Source: an uncultured Flavobacteriales bacterium
GTDB taxonomy: Bacteria; Bacteroidota; Bacteroidia; Flavobacteriales_D; Crocinitomicaceae
Assembly: GCA_913031405.1 (NCBI GenBank)
Contig: CAJWCX010000082.1
Coordinates: forward strand, 1 to 6,000
Length of the DNA stretch: 6,000 nt
Direction of reading: 5' to 3'
Shown here: positions 1 through 6,000 of the stretch, in pieces
How the letters are laid out: the number at the start of each line of letters is the position of its first letter
Position numbering within the stretch: position 1 is the stretch's first letter
The notes under the pieces: model-generated
Told to the model about the DNA's origin: nothing
Seen by the model: only the letters and a program-made list of their open reading frames with translations
The model's database searches: none
Translations under genes and position numbers: made by a program

Positions 1-403
1 TTTCAGCATATGTGTTTTTGGCAAAGCTAAGGTCAACACCTTCCTTTACTTCAAAGAGTTCTATGACCAATTCCTCCATCGCTTGTAAAATACCATTAGG
101 ATTCTGAACCTTAAGATCTTGAAAATCGAGAAGTACTTTTTTAGTTACAAATCCAGGCTTTGAAATCATTAAATCAAAAGGAACCTTAGTATTTATTAGA
201 CCTCCTATAAAATAATCTCCGTTGATATCAGAGAGTGATTTTGATACCATTGTACCGTCTTGAAACATATAGACACTGGCACCAAACAATTTCTCTTTAG
301 AAGAAAAATTAGTTACATATCCTTCCAAAGAGATTTCTATTTTTTTCTGGGTCCAAGAAAAAAACGAGATCATAAAGAAGATAAGACATAAAATTCGAAT
401 CAT
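1..403 (-). CDS. Secreted carboxypeptidase-regulatory-like domain protein, N-terminal part (truncated by window edge)
   Basis: The reading frame is open from an ATG at 401-403 to the left edge, giving 134 codons with no stop, so the C-terminus lies outside the window. The N-terminus (MIRILCLIFFMISFFSWTQ) is a short basic start followed by a hydrophobic stretch, which fits a Sec signal peptide. About residues 25-100 follow the pattern of a carboxypeptidase-regulatory-like / Ig-like beta-sandwich: an EGYVTN strand, then GASVYMF, a turn at DINGDYFI, and FDLMISKPGFVTKKV. The later segment ELFEVKEGVDLSFAK resembles a family of Bacteroidota surface proteins that I recall having this domain at the N-terminus; this is memory, not a search. 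The product is probably periplasmic or on the cell surface. Its specific role is unknown. It is transcribed divergently from the FAD oxidoreductase. An in-frame ATG at 371-373 is a less likely start, because it would delete much of the signal peptide. Confidence 0.75.
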   Translation of the reverse strand, partial: MIRILCLIFFMISFFSWTQKKIEISLEGYVTNFSSKEKLFGASVYMFQDGTMVSKSLSDINGDYFIGGLINTKVPFDLMISKPGFVTKKVLLDFQDLKVQNPNGILQAMEELVIELFEVKEGVDLSFAKNTYAE

Positions 404-495
404 AGAAAGCTATCTTTGTGTATACGAATTGTAACGCAAAAAATTAAATTTGTTGCGATATATACAAAAATGGGGAAAAAAGACGAATAAAAATA
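404..495. promoter_or_regulatory. Divergent intergenic region with candidate promoters for both flanking genes
   Basis: These 92 bp separate two genes that start back to back, so promoters for both are expected here. On the plus strand, TAAATTTG at 445-452 matches the Bacteroidota -7 consensus TAnnTTTG exactly and would give a leader of roughly 35-40 nt for the oxidoreductase. The nearest upstream TTTG (415-418) is 26 bp away, longer than the usual spacing of about 19-21 bp. TATCTTTG at 411-418 is a second exact -7 match without a clear -33 partner. On the minus strand, TAATTTTT (439-446) lies 18 bp from a TTTG (465-468) and would serve the left gene. The AT-richness makes chance matches likely, so the individual sites are tentative. 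Confidence 0.4.
432..460. repeat. Imperfect inverted repeat (candidate operator) between divergent genes
   Basis: The sequence has dyad symmetry centred on base 446. The arms CGCAA (435-439) and TTGCG (453-457) pair exactly. The symmetry continues inward through 441-444 with 448-451 after one mismatch (440/452), and outward at 432-433 with 459-460 after one mismatch (434/458). In total 11 of 13 positions per arm are complementary. It overlaps the possible -7 elements on both strands, which is where an operator for a dimeric regulator could sit. A transcribed copy could also fold as a hairpin, but there is no following U-run that would suggest a terminator. The inner part is A/T only and could arise by chance; the CGCAA/TTGCG arms are the informative part. 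Confidence 0.35.
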
Positions 496-1623
496 ATGAT
501 CGGAATTGATAATTTAAGTTATTGGGAGAAAACGGCATACTTAAGAAATATAGATTTTCTTATTATTGGTTCAGGTGTAGTTGGTTTAAGTACCTCTATT
601 TTTTTAAAAAGAAAATACAAAGATGCCCGAATTCTGATTATTGAGCGAGGATACCTTCCAACTGGGGCGAGTACTAAGAATGCTGGATTCTCTTGTTTTG
701 GAAGTCCTACAGAGTTATACGATGATCTTAAAAGCATGCCAGAGCAGAAAGTTTGGGACACTTTTTCAAGTCGCTACATGGGCCTAAAAAGACTCTTCGA
801 ATTGGTCTCTAAGGACGCTATTGCCTATGAACAATGCAAATCATGGGATATTATCGCTGAAAATGACAGCCATAACATCACCAATGACTTCATCAAATAC
901 ATCAATAATGAAGCTAAGAAGTTGACTGGAGAAGAAAATATATACTACGAAGATCCAGATATTTCATCTCAATTCGGTTTCGAAGGAGTAAATACCTCCT
1001 ATTGCAATCGTTTGGAAGGATCCATACATACAGGAAAGATGATTAAGGAATTGTATAAAAAAGCAGTTTCAGAAGATATTATAATTCTATTTGGCATCAA
1101 TGCTGACTCAATGGAGCATTCGGAAAAAGAAAATACCATCAATACTCCATACGGACAATTTAAAGCTTCGAATACCATTATTGCGACCAATGGATTTGCA
1201 AAACAATGGATCAAAGATGATGTATTTCCCGCAAGAGCCCAAGTTCTTATAACAAATGAAATCAAAAACTTACAGGTAAAAGGAACATTCCACTATAATA
1301 AAGGATATTATTACTTCAGAAATGTGGGAAACAGAATTCTATTGGGTGGTGGAAGAAATCTTAATTTTCAGGGTGAAACGACGCAAGAGTTTGGCTTAAC
1401 AAAACAAATACAAGACAAATTAAACGAGTTATTACAAACAGTGATTATTCCTAACCAATCTTACAAGGTGGAAGATACTTGGTCGGGAATTATGGGGGTC
1501 GGCGAAAACAAAAGCCCGATTATAAAAAAAATAAACAATAATACGGCTGTAGGTGTTCGTATGGGAGGAATGGGGGTGGCGCTAGGATCCCAGGTAGGAA
1601 AAACCATTTCTAATTTGTTTTGA
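496..1623 (+). CDS. FAD-dependent oxidoreductase, DAO (D-amino-acid oxidase-like) family
   Basis: The 375-residue protein has the usual length for the DAO / glycine-oxidase-like family, whose members oxidise amines or amino acids using bound FAD. An N-terminal Rossmann fold is clear: beta strand DFLIIGSGVVGLS with GxGxxG at residues 25-30, and an acidic residue ending the second strand (E50 in ILIIERG) that should bind the adenosine ribose. GASTKNAGF at 57-65 is a typical FAD-contacting loop of the family. The middle region carries the substrate-domain strands (ARAQVLITN near 246; YYYFRNVGNRILLGGGRN near 270-288). The C-terminal GVRMGGMGVALG (353-364) is the returning FAD-binding segment. No signal peptide or membrane helix is seen, so it is probably cytoplasmic. 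The ATG start keeps an 18-residue leader with the motif LSYWEKTAYL, which I recall in related Bacteroidota proteins; an A-rich tract precedes it. The stop lies 2 bp before the next gene's ATG, indicating an operon. The substrate cannot be determined. Confidence 0.88.
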   Translation: MIGIDNLSYWEKTAYLRNIDFLIIGSGVVGLSTSIFLKRKYKDARILIIERGYLPTGASTKNAGFSCFGSPTELYDDLKSMPEQKVWDTFSSRYMGLKRLFELVSKDAIAYEQCKSWDIIAENDSHNITNDFIKYINNEAKKLTGEENIYYEDPDISSQFGFEGVNTSYCNRLEGSIHTGKMIKELYKKAVSEDIIILFGINADSMEHSEKENTINTPYGQFKASNTIIATNGFAKQWIKDDVFPARAQVLITNEIKNLQVKGTFHYNKGYYYFRNVGNRILLGGGRNLNFQGETTQEFGLTKQIQDKLNELLQTVIIPNQSYKVEDTWSGIMGVGENKSPIIKKINNNTAVGVRMGGMGVALGSQVGKTISNLF

Positions 1624-1625
1624 AC

Positions 1626-2099
1626 ATGAAGAAAAAGAAACATAAGGAAACTTTTGAAAATCCAATTGATCCGGATAAAATATCAGAAAATCCGCACAGT
1701 TTGGAATACGGTCATCACTCAGGAAGTGCATTAATCAAACCAGAAGATGAAGGCAAGCTGAAAAGTCGAGCACTGAATGCCATGGATCATCAAACCGACA
1801 TGCAACTTGGGCAGATATATGACCAGATGAAATTACTTGCGAGTCAAGCTAAAAAGTTAAATGATCGGAAAAAAATATCTGAATTTATTTATCAAGCTGA
1901 GGCAAGATTTGAGCCCTTTGTCAATCATATCTACCATTTATACCAACGTGAAAATAAGGCCTATTTGTTATCCCTAATCGGTCCTCTTCAGTGGGGTAAA
2001 AGCAAAAATAATTTTAAATTCATTGCCACAGTCAAGCTACTTGCTGACCACACTTGGGATGTGATTGAAAAAGATGAACACTTCGACTTTAACGAGTAA
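1626..2099 (+). CDS. DUF2452 domain protein, function unknown
   Basis: This 157-residue soluble protein has no signal peptide or membrane segment. It opens with a lysine-rich stretch (MKKKKHKETFENP). The body matches what I know of the DUF2452 family: ENPHSLEYGHHSGSALIKPED near the N-terminus, then HQTDMQLGQIYDQMKLLASQ (predicted helical), ISEFIYQAEARFEPFVNHIYHLY, and a C-terminal LLSLIGPLQWGK. Conserved His, Tyr and Trp residues are prominent, but no catalytic motif is recognised and I know of no established function. I chose ATG 1626-1628. A TTG at 1620-1622 is in frame two codons earlier and overlaps the upstream stop, but ATG is the more usual choice. The gene begins 2 bp after the oxidoreductase stop, so translational coupling is likely. 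Its 3' end overlaps the end of the convergent yaaA gene by 11 bp. Confidence 0.85.
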   Translation: MKKKKHKETFENPIDPDKISENPHSLEYGHHSGSALIKPEDEGKLKSRALNAMDHQTDMQLGQIYDQMKLLASQAKKLNDRKKISEFIYQAEARFEPFVNHIYHLYQRENKAYLLSLIGPLQWGKSKNNFKFIATVKLLADHTWDVIEKDEHFDFNE

Positions 2100-2850
2100 A
2101 AATCCATTCTTTATCGGTAGACAGATTCTCATCAAAAACATAATTATCGACATTATAATTTTTTAGGTCTTCCAATGAATCTAGATTATTTTGCACAATA
2201 TATCGAGCCATGGTACCTCTGGCCTTTTTTGCATACATCATAATGGTTTTGAGTTTGCCATTTTTATAATCCTTAAACAATGGACTAATTACCCTATGTT
2301 CAATCTTCTTGAAGTGAATGGCTCTGGAATATTCTTTTGATGCTAAATTGATTACAACCTCATTTGATTTTAGTTCCCCATTCAAACTGTTTGTTAGTTT
2401 TTCTCCCCAAAATTCATACAAGCTTGAACTTGAATCCGAAGCATTAAATTTTGTACCCATTTCTAATCGATAAGGAGAAATGCCATCTAAGGGTTTCAAT
2501 AAACCGTATAGACCAGAAATAACACGAATCGAATCTTGTGCTTTGAGCAATTCATGTTCGTTCATACTTGATGCCCCTAAACCCTTAAAAACTTCTCCAG
2601 TAAATGAGAAAACAGGCTGGATCGCCTCTGAATTATTTTTTAGGGATTTCCAATTTTGAAATCTTGACCAATTCAAATCTGCCAGCCTATCACTAATTGA
2701 CATTAAATCACCCAATTCTTTTGGACTCATTTTTTTCAATTTGAGGATCAATAATTCTGCCTGTGATTCAAACTCAGGTATCGAAGGCTTTCCGTATCCA
2801 GTGACATTAGTATCAATTGATTTGGCTGGAGATAAAAGTATTTTAAACAT
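2089..2850 (-). CDS. yaaA: YaaA family peroxide stress protein (DUF328/UPF0246)
   Basis: The product is a cytoplasmic protein of 253 residues, close to the E. coli homologue (about 258). Family signatures are visible throughout: the N-terminal FKILLSPAKSID, LMSISDRLADLNWSRF near 48-63, FSFTGEVFKGL, the core RVISGLYGLLKPLDGISPYR, YEFWGEKLTNSLN, VVINLASKEYSRAI and the C-terminal YAKKARGTMARYIVQNN. In E. coli, YaaA is induced by OxyR and lowers intracellular free iron during hydrogen peroxide stress, limiting Fenton damage; the biochemical mechanism in this lineage is inferred only. The frame is open up to an ATG at 2883, but the family begins at (M)xKILLSPAKS, so the ATG at 2848-2850 is preferred and the 11 extra residues are probably untranslated. 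It lies 92 bp downstream of the TonB-dependent receptor on the same strand and overlaps the convergent DUF2452 gene by 11 bp. No OxyR-like site was identified. Confidence 0.93.
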   Translation of the reverse strand: MFKILLSPAKSIDTNVTGYGKPSIPEFESQAELLILKLKKMSPKELGDLMSISDRLADLNWSRFQNWKSLKNNSEAIQPVFSFTGEVFKGLGASSMNEHELLKAQDSIRVISGLYGLLKPLDGISPYRLEMGTKFNASDSSSSLYEFWGEKLTNSLNGELKSNEVVINLASKEYSRAIHFKKIEHRVISPLFKDYKNGKLKTIMMYAKKARGTMARYIVQNNLDSLEDLKNYNVDNYVFDENLSTDKEWIFTR

Positions 2851-2942
2851 ATTTGGTATTTTCAAAGCAACAATCAATTTCAATGAAGAAACGATGTATA
2901 AAGATAAAATTTATGGATAAACGAGACTAGAATTCTTTTGAA

Positions 2943-5282
2943 CTATAAACTCATCAGTTTTATTCCAGCAAAAAATGTTCTGGGCTGCGCTGGCCCATAA
3001 ATAAAATTGCTATCTCTATTTTTACCAATATCAAATTGACTCTGATAAGCATTAAAAATGTTTTTAATACCAAGATAAAACTGCATCTCTAGTCTAGGCT
3101 GTTTGAATTGAAAAGAATATGCCAATCTAAAATTCAATTCTGAAAAAGATTCGGCCCTTACCATTTCATCCACGTCTTGATTTGGAGCTCCAGCAAAATG
3201 AGGAACAATCATCTTTCCAGTATATACATAATTGATATTTCCTTTAATTTTATCACTAGGCGTAAATGAAAGTAATGCGAAACCATAATCAGAAGGTGTT
3301 CTGACAAAATCTCTAACACCTTCAAGTCCCTCAATATATGATACCGGATTATCAAATCTATTGTTTTGTAGAGTAAATCCACTCTCTAGCTGCAGTATAC
3401 GATTATAATTCATTCGCAGTTCCACTGTCATTCCTTTCACTGCAGCTCCCTGACCATTTTGTTTTTCAAATAAATAACCAAATTCATCTTCTCCATCAGG
3501 TTGAAGATAGAAGGCTCTATTTAGTCTGGTATGAAAGGCTTCAAGGGTAAATCCAATAATAAAATCTTCATATGGCTGATCATAATTAATTGAAGCACTA
3601 TACGAATGAGATCTTTCAGGTTTTAGGTCTGGAGAAATAGTTACTCTGGAAACACCCCCTCCTGAAAAGGCAATATGAAGGTCCGTATCAAAAGCTTGAG
3701 GAGCCCTAAATCCTGACCCATAGTTTAGACGGAATTGAAGGTTCTTTTTAAATTTATACATTAAGGAAGCCCGGGGACTAAAAATAAGAGGGTCCACAAA
3801 ATTATGACGATCGATTCGAACTCCTGATAAAAGAGATATCTTTGAAGAGAAGGACCAATCACTCTGAATAAAAACACCTAAATCCGAAGCGCTTTGATTA
3901 ATTAAATAGGCGTAGCTAGGTATTTCATCGTAAACATCATCGAGTAAGAATTCGCTGCCAATTGTTAATACATTACTTCCCGTCCCTAAAAAAGACTTTA
4001 TTTTATGATTAATTTGAGCTCCAATATTTCCTGTAAATACATTAGAAATACCGTAAGGCGGACTTTCCAAATGAGCAGCTATAGCCGCAGAATCATCAGG
4101 AAAAATACCCGTATAATGGTCCCGACCAGTATGCTGAAATGCCAAATAAGTAATAATGCTTGTTCGGTTGTTTTTCAAGTTGATTTGATAATCCAACCCG
4201 CCCATCCAAATACGATGAGTTCGTTCTTCAGACTGCCCTAATGAATGTGCCTCTATACTCCTATTCATTTCACCACCAAGTCGGTATTCATTAAGATTAC
4301 TGAAATTCACTTCAAGCTTCTGATTGTCATTGGGCTTAAAAAAAGAATTCAATCCAAAGGAGGTGTTTTCCAAAAAGGACAATTCAGAATAATCATCCTC
4401 ATTATGATCGTAAAATCCTCTTGTTCGATGATTAAAGAAAAGTGTAGTACCCAGTCTGCGATCCTTTGATACCCAGGTACCATTTCCGCTCATTATTTTA
4501 TCGGAGGTTTGTAAATTGATATTTTGGTAGATATAATTTAATTCAAAATTGTTTTTTTTAGGAATCTTCGTAATCAAATTCACAGTGCCACCTACGGCAC
4601 TTGAACCATACAAAGAGGAACCACCTCCACGAATTACTTCTATTCGATCAATCATATTTGTTGGAAGTTGTTCCATACCGTATAAACCTGTTAAGGGGCT
4701 AAATATCGGCCTTCCATTTATTAAAATCTGAGAATACCCACCGGCCAAACCGTTCATGCGAAGCTGCGTATAATTACAAGTCTGACAATCCGTTTCCACA
4801 CGCAGACCTGGTTGAAATTTTAGTCCTTCAGAAAGATTACAAGCTTGCACTAGTTCAAGACTTTCACTATTCAAGATATTCACGATTATATTGGAATTCG
4901 TTTTTCGTTTGGGTGTTTTTGTACCTGTCACCACGAATTCATCCAACTCCATGATTTTTTCGGTGAGTTGAATCGTCAAATCAACATTTGGCTCCTTTTC
5001 GGAAATCTCTATTGTATCCCTGACCGATTTGAATCCAATAGCTGATGAATTTAGAATGTAACGTCCATAAGGAACACGAGTGAATTCAAAACGCCCTGAA
5101 ACATCCGTCAAGATGTTTTCATTAATAGGCAAGACAGAGATTCTCGCAAATTCAATAGCTTTTCCACCGGCAAATAGTGTTCCTTTAACACTGCCATATT
5201 GGGCATATAAAAGTGTGAATTGAAGAAAAAACAGGACTGGTAAAAAGAACCTATTAAAATTGACACTAAAAATACACTTCAT
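2943..5282 (-). CDS. TonB-dependent outer-membrane receptor with N-terminal carboxypeptidase-regulatory-like domain
   Basis: The 779-residue protein is a complete TonB-dependent receptor, which imports a ligand across the outer membrane using TonB/ExbBD energy. Residues 1-27 form a Sec signal peptide, with likely cleavage after LLYA. Residues about 32-107 are a carboxypeptidase-regulatory-like beta-sandwich (VKGTLFAGGKAIEFARISV, TDVSGRFEFTRVPYGRY). A TonB-box-like EFVVTG (115-120) follows, then the plug domain (about 125-240) with LRMNGLAGGYSQILINGRP, IDRIEVIRGGGSSLYGSSAV and GGTVNLIT. The remainder is a beta barrel rich in alternating aromatic and polar strands, including NYGSGFRAPQAFDTDLHIA and SPDLKPERSHSYSASIN, and ends in FFAGIKLMSL. 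The protein lacks the long SusC-type signature, and no SusD gene is adjacent, so a siderophore, haem, metal or cobalamin type ligand is more likely than a polysaccharide; this is inference. The only mature-protein cysteines are C148, C166 and C169, all in the plug. The start lies 26 bp after the secDF stop. Confidence 0.92.
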   Translation of the reverse strand: MKCIFSVNFNRFFLPVLFFLQFTLLYAQYGSVKGTLFAGGKAIEFARISVLPINENILTDVSGRFEFTRVPYGRYILNSSAIGFKSVRDTIEISEKEPNVDLTIQLTEKIMELDEFVVTGTKTPKRKTNSNIIVNILNSESLELVQACNLSEGLKFQPGLRVETDCQTCNYTQLRMNGLAGGYSQILINGRPIFSPLTGLYGMEQLPTNMIDRIEVIRGGGSSLYGSSAVGGTVNLITKIPKKNNFELNYIYQNINLQTSDKIMSGNGTWVSKDRRLGTTLFFNHRTRGFYDHNEDDYSELSFLENTSFGLNSFFKPNDNQKLEVNFSNLNEYRLGGEMNRSIEAHSLGQSEERTHRIWMGGLDYQINLKNNRTSIITYLAFQHTGRDHYTGIFPDDSAAIAAHLESPPYGISNVFTGNIGAQINHKIKSFLGTGSNVLTIGSEFLLDDVYDEIPSYAYLINQSASDLGVFIQSDWSFSSKISLLSGVRIDRHNFVDPLIFSPRASLMYKFKKNLQFRLNYGSGFRAPQAFDTDLHIAFSGGGVSRVTISPDLKPERSHSYSASINYDQPYEDFIIGFTLEAFHTRLNRAFYLQPDGEDEFGYLFEKQNGQGAAVKGMTVELRMNYNRILQLESGFTLQNNRFDNPVSYIEGLEGVRDFVRTPSDYGFALLSFTPSDKIKGNINYVYTGKMIVPHFAGAPNQDVDEMVRAESFSELNFRLAYSFQFKQPRLEMQFYLGIKNIFNAYQSQFDIGKNRDSNFIYGPAQPRTFFAGIKLMSL

Positions 5283-5308
5283 AAAAATGTCATTCCCTAA
5301 GTAAAAAA

Positions 5309-6000
5309 CTATTTCAGCTTGATTTTCTTAGTAAAGTCAACCAAAAGAGGCGTTGCCACAAACATTGATGAATACGTTCCAACAAGAATACCAATGATCA
5401 GAGCAAAGATAAATCCTTTGATGGCTGCACCACCGAAGAAGAAAATAATCAACAAAACAACAAGAGTTGTCATGGATGTATTTATGGTACGGGACAAGGT
5501 TGAATTTAAGGCGCCGTTGATTTCTGATTTGAAGTCGGACTCCACTTTCCAGGATAGGTCTTCTCTGATACGGTCAAAAACAACCACTGTATCATTTATA
5601 GAATAACCAATTACGGTCAAAATCGCTGCTACAAAAGCTTGATCAATATCCATATTAAAGGGAAGAATTCCCCCTAATAAAGAGAACAAACCTAACACGA
5701 TGATTACATCATGGAACAAGGCTACAATCGCACTAATTGAAAATTGCCATTTCCCAAAACGTATAAATATGTAGGCAAAAATGATCAACAAACTTAAAAC
5801 AATTGAAACCTTTGAAGACCCCTCTAATTCCTCAGAAACTGTTGAAGAAACAAATCTTGAATCTGGCTCAATTGTGTATGCACCTAACTTTGGCTTACAG
5901 TTGTTTAAAGCTTCATTTAATTTTACTTTCACTTGATCCTCAGCATTTTCTTGCTCCAACAAATAGTTCGTTATAATTTCAACATTATAAGTACTGGATT
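5309..6000 (-). CDS. secDF: Protein translocase subunit SecF / C-terminal part of SecDF (truncated by window edge)
   Basis: The frame is open from the right edge to a TAG at 5309-5311, giving 229 residues of C-terminal sequence. It first shows the end of a periplasmic domain (through about residue 60), then five hydrophobic segments matching SecF TM2-TM6: SIVLSLLIIFAYIFIRF, AIVALFHDVIIVLGLFSLLG, QAFVAAILTVIGYSIND, TTLVVLLIIFFFGG and FIFALIIGILVGTYSSMFVA. Family hallmarks are FHDV, GYSINDTVVVFDRIREDL, the STLSRTINTS loop/helix start, and GTYSSMFVATPLL. SecD/SecF is an inner-membrane, proton-motive-force-driven RND-type factor that pulls exported proteins out of the SecYEG channel; the ND and SRT residues lie in the regions implicated in proton transfer. 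In Bacteroidota SecD and SecF are usually one polypeptide, hence the symbol, but the SecD half is outside this window, so a separate secF cannot be excluded. The first in-frame TTG inside the window is not a credible start. The receptor gene follows on the same strand after 26 bp. Confidence 0.93.
   Translation of the reverse strand, partial: SSTYNVEIITNYLLEQENAEDQVKVKLNEALNNCKPKLGAYTIEPDSRFVSSTVSEELEGSSKVSIVLSLLIIFAYIFIRFGKWQFSISAIVALFHDVIIVLGLFSLLGGILPFNMDIDQAFVAAILTVIGYSINDTVVVFDRIREDLSWKVESDFKSEINGALNSTLSRTINTSMTTLVVLLIIFFFGGAAIKGFIFALIIGILVGTYSSMFVATPLLVDFTKKIKLK

Noticed and set aside
1620..1625. TTG start giving a two-residue longer DUF2452 protein
   Set aside because: An ATG follows immediately at 1626 with a normal position 2 bp after the upstream stop; there is no reason to prefer TTG.
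519..1643. Minus-strand open frames opposite the oxidoreductase gene
   Set aside because: The plus-strand frame carries full FAD-binding motifs along its length; the opposite frames have no family resemblance.
2851..2942. Promoter or terminator in the gap between the receptor and yaaA
   Set aside because: A TATCTTTA-like element is present on the minus strand but has no properly spaced TTTG, and the small ATAAA-A-TTTAT palindrome is too AT-only and short to call a terminator.
4005..4731. Three plus-strand open frames of 60-78 codons
   Set aside because: They lie antisense inside the clearly coding TonB-dependent receptor, and their translations show no recognisable domain; they are shadow frames.
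5283..5340. Minus-strand promoter for the receptor at the end of secDF
   Set aside because: A TAGTTTTT element has only distant TTTG or TTGA partners (25-30 bp), outside the usual spacing.
5319..5606. 95-codon plus-strand frame opposite secDF
   Set aside because: It is antisense to conserved SecF transmembrane segments and has no recognisable protein features.
1..6000. Mobile element, phage, CRISPR or defence system
   Set aside because: No transposase, integrase, phage or nuclease-like protein, no direct-repeat array and no tRNA or attachment-site-like duplication was seen; composition looks uniform across the window.

Overview
The window is AT-rich and reads as a chromosomal segment of a Bacteroidota bacterium, plausibly of the Cytophagales/Flavobacteriia type. 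The lineage is inferred from the gene content: a TonB-dependent receptor with an N-terminal carboxypeptidase-regulatory-like domain, a DUF2452 protein, a secreted carboxypeptidase-regulatory-like protein, and a SecD/SecF sequence of the kind usually fused in this phylum. Start codons are preceded by A-rich sequence rather than clear Shine-Dalgarno motifs, and TAnnTTTG-like promoter elements can be found. No species can be named from this alone.

Layout from left to right. A truncated minus-strand gene for a secreted beta-sandwich protein runs off the left edge. A 92-bp divergent intergenic region follows, with an imperfect dyad symmetry (CGCAA...TTGCG) that overlaps possible -7 elements on both strands. 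Next comes a plus-strand two-gene unit: a DAO-family FAD-dependent oxidoreductase, then, 2 bp after its stop, a DUF2452 protein. This unit converges on, and overlaps by 11 bp, a minus-strand block read from right to left: the C-terminal part of SecDF (entering from the right edge), a complete TonB-dependent outer-membrane receptor 26 bp downstream of it, and a YaaA-family peroxide-stress protein 92 bp further on.

The functional links are modest. SecDF drives late steps of protein export, on which secreted and outer-membrane proteins such as the receptor depend, but this is a general link. The receptor and YaaA could share an iron/oxidative-stress theme, because E. coli YaaA limits free iron during peroxide stress. 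The receptor's substrate cannot be read from the sequence, so that link is speculative. The oxidoreductase and DUF2452 protein are probably co-transcribed and translationally coupled, but their shared role is unknown.

I saw no tRNA, rRNA, CRISPR array, insertion sequence, prophage gene or convincing intrinsic terminator. There is no gene-free stretch over 300 bp. The window looks like an ordinary housekeeping region. The observations most worth a second look are the dyad between the divergent genes and the three plug-domain cysteines of the receptor. I do not see a convincing new biological system.
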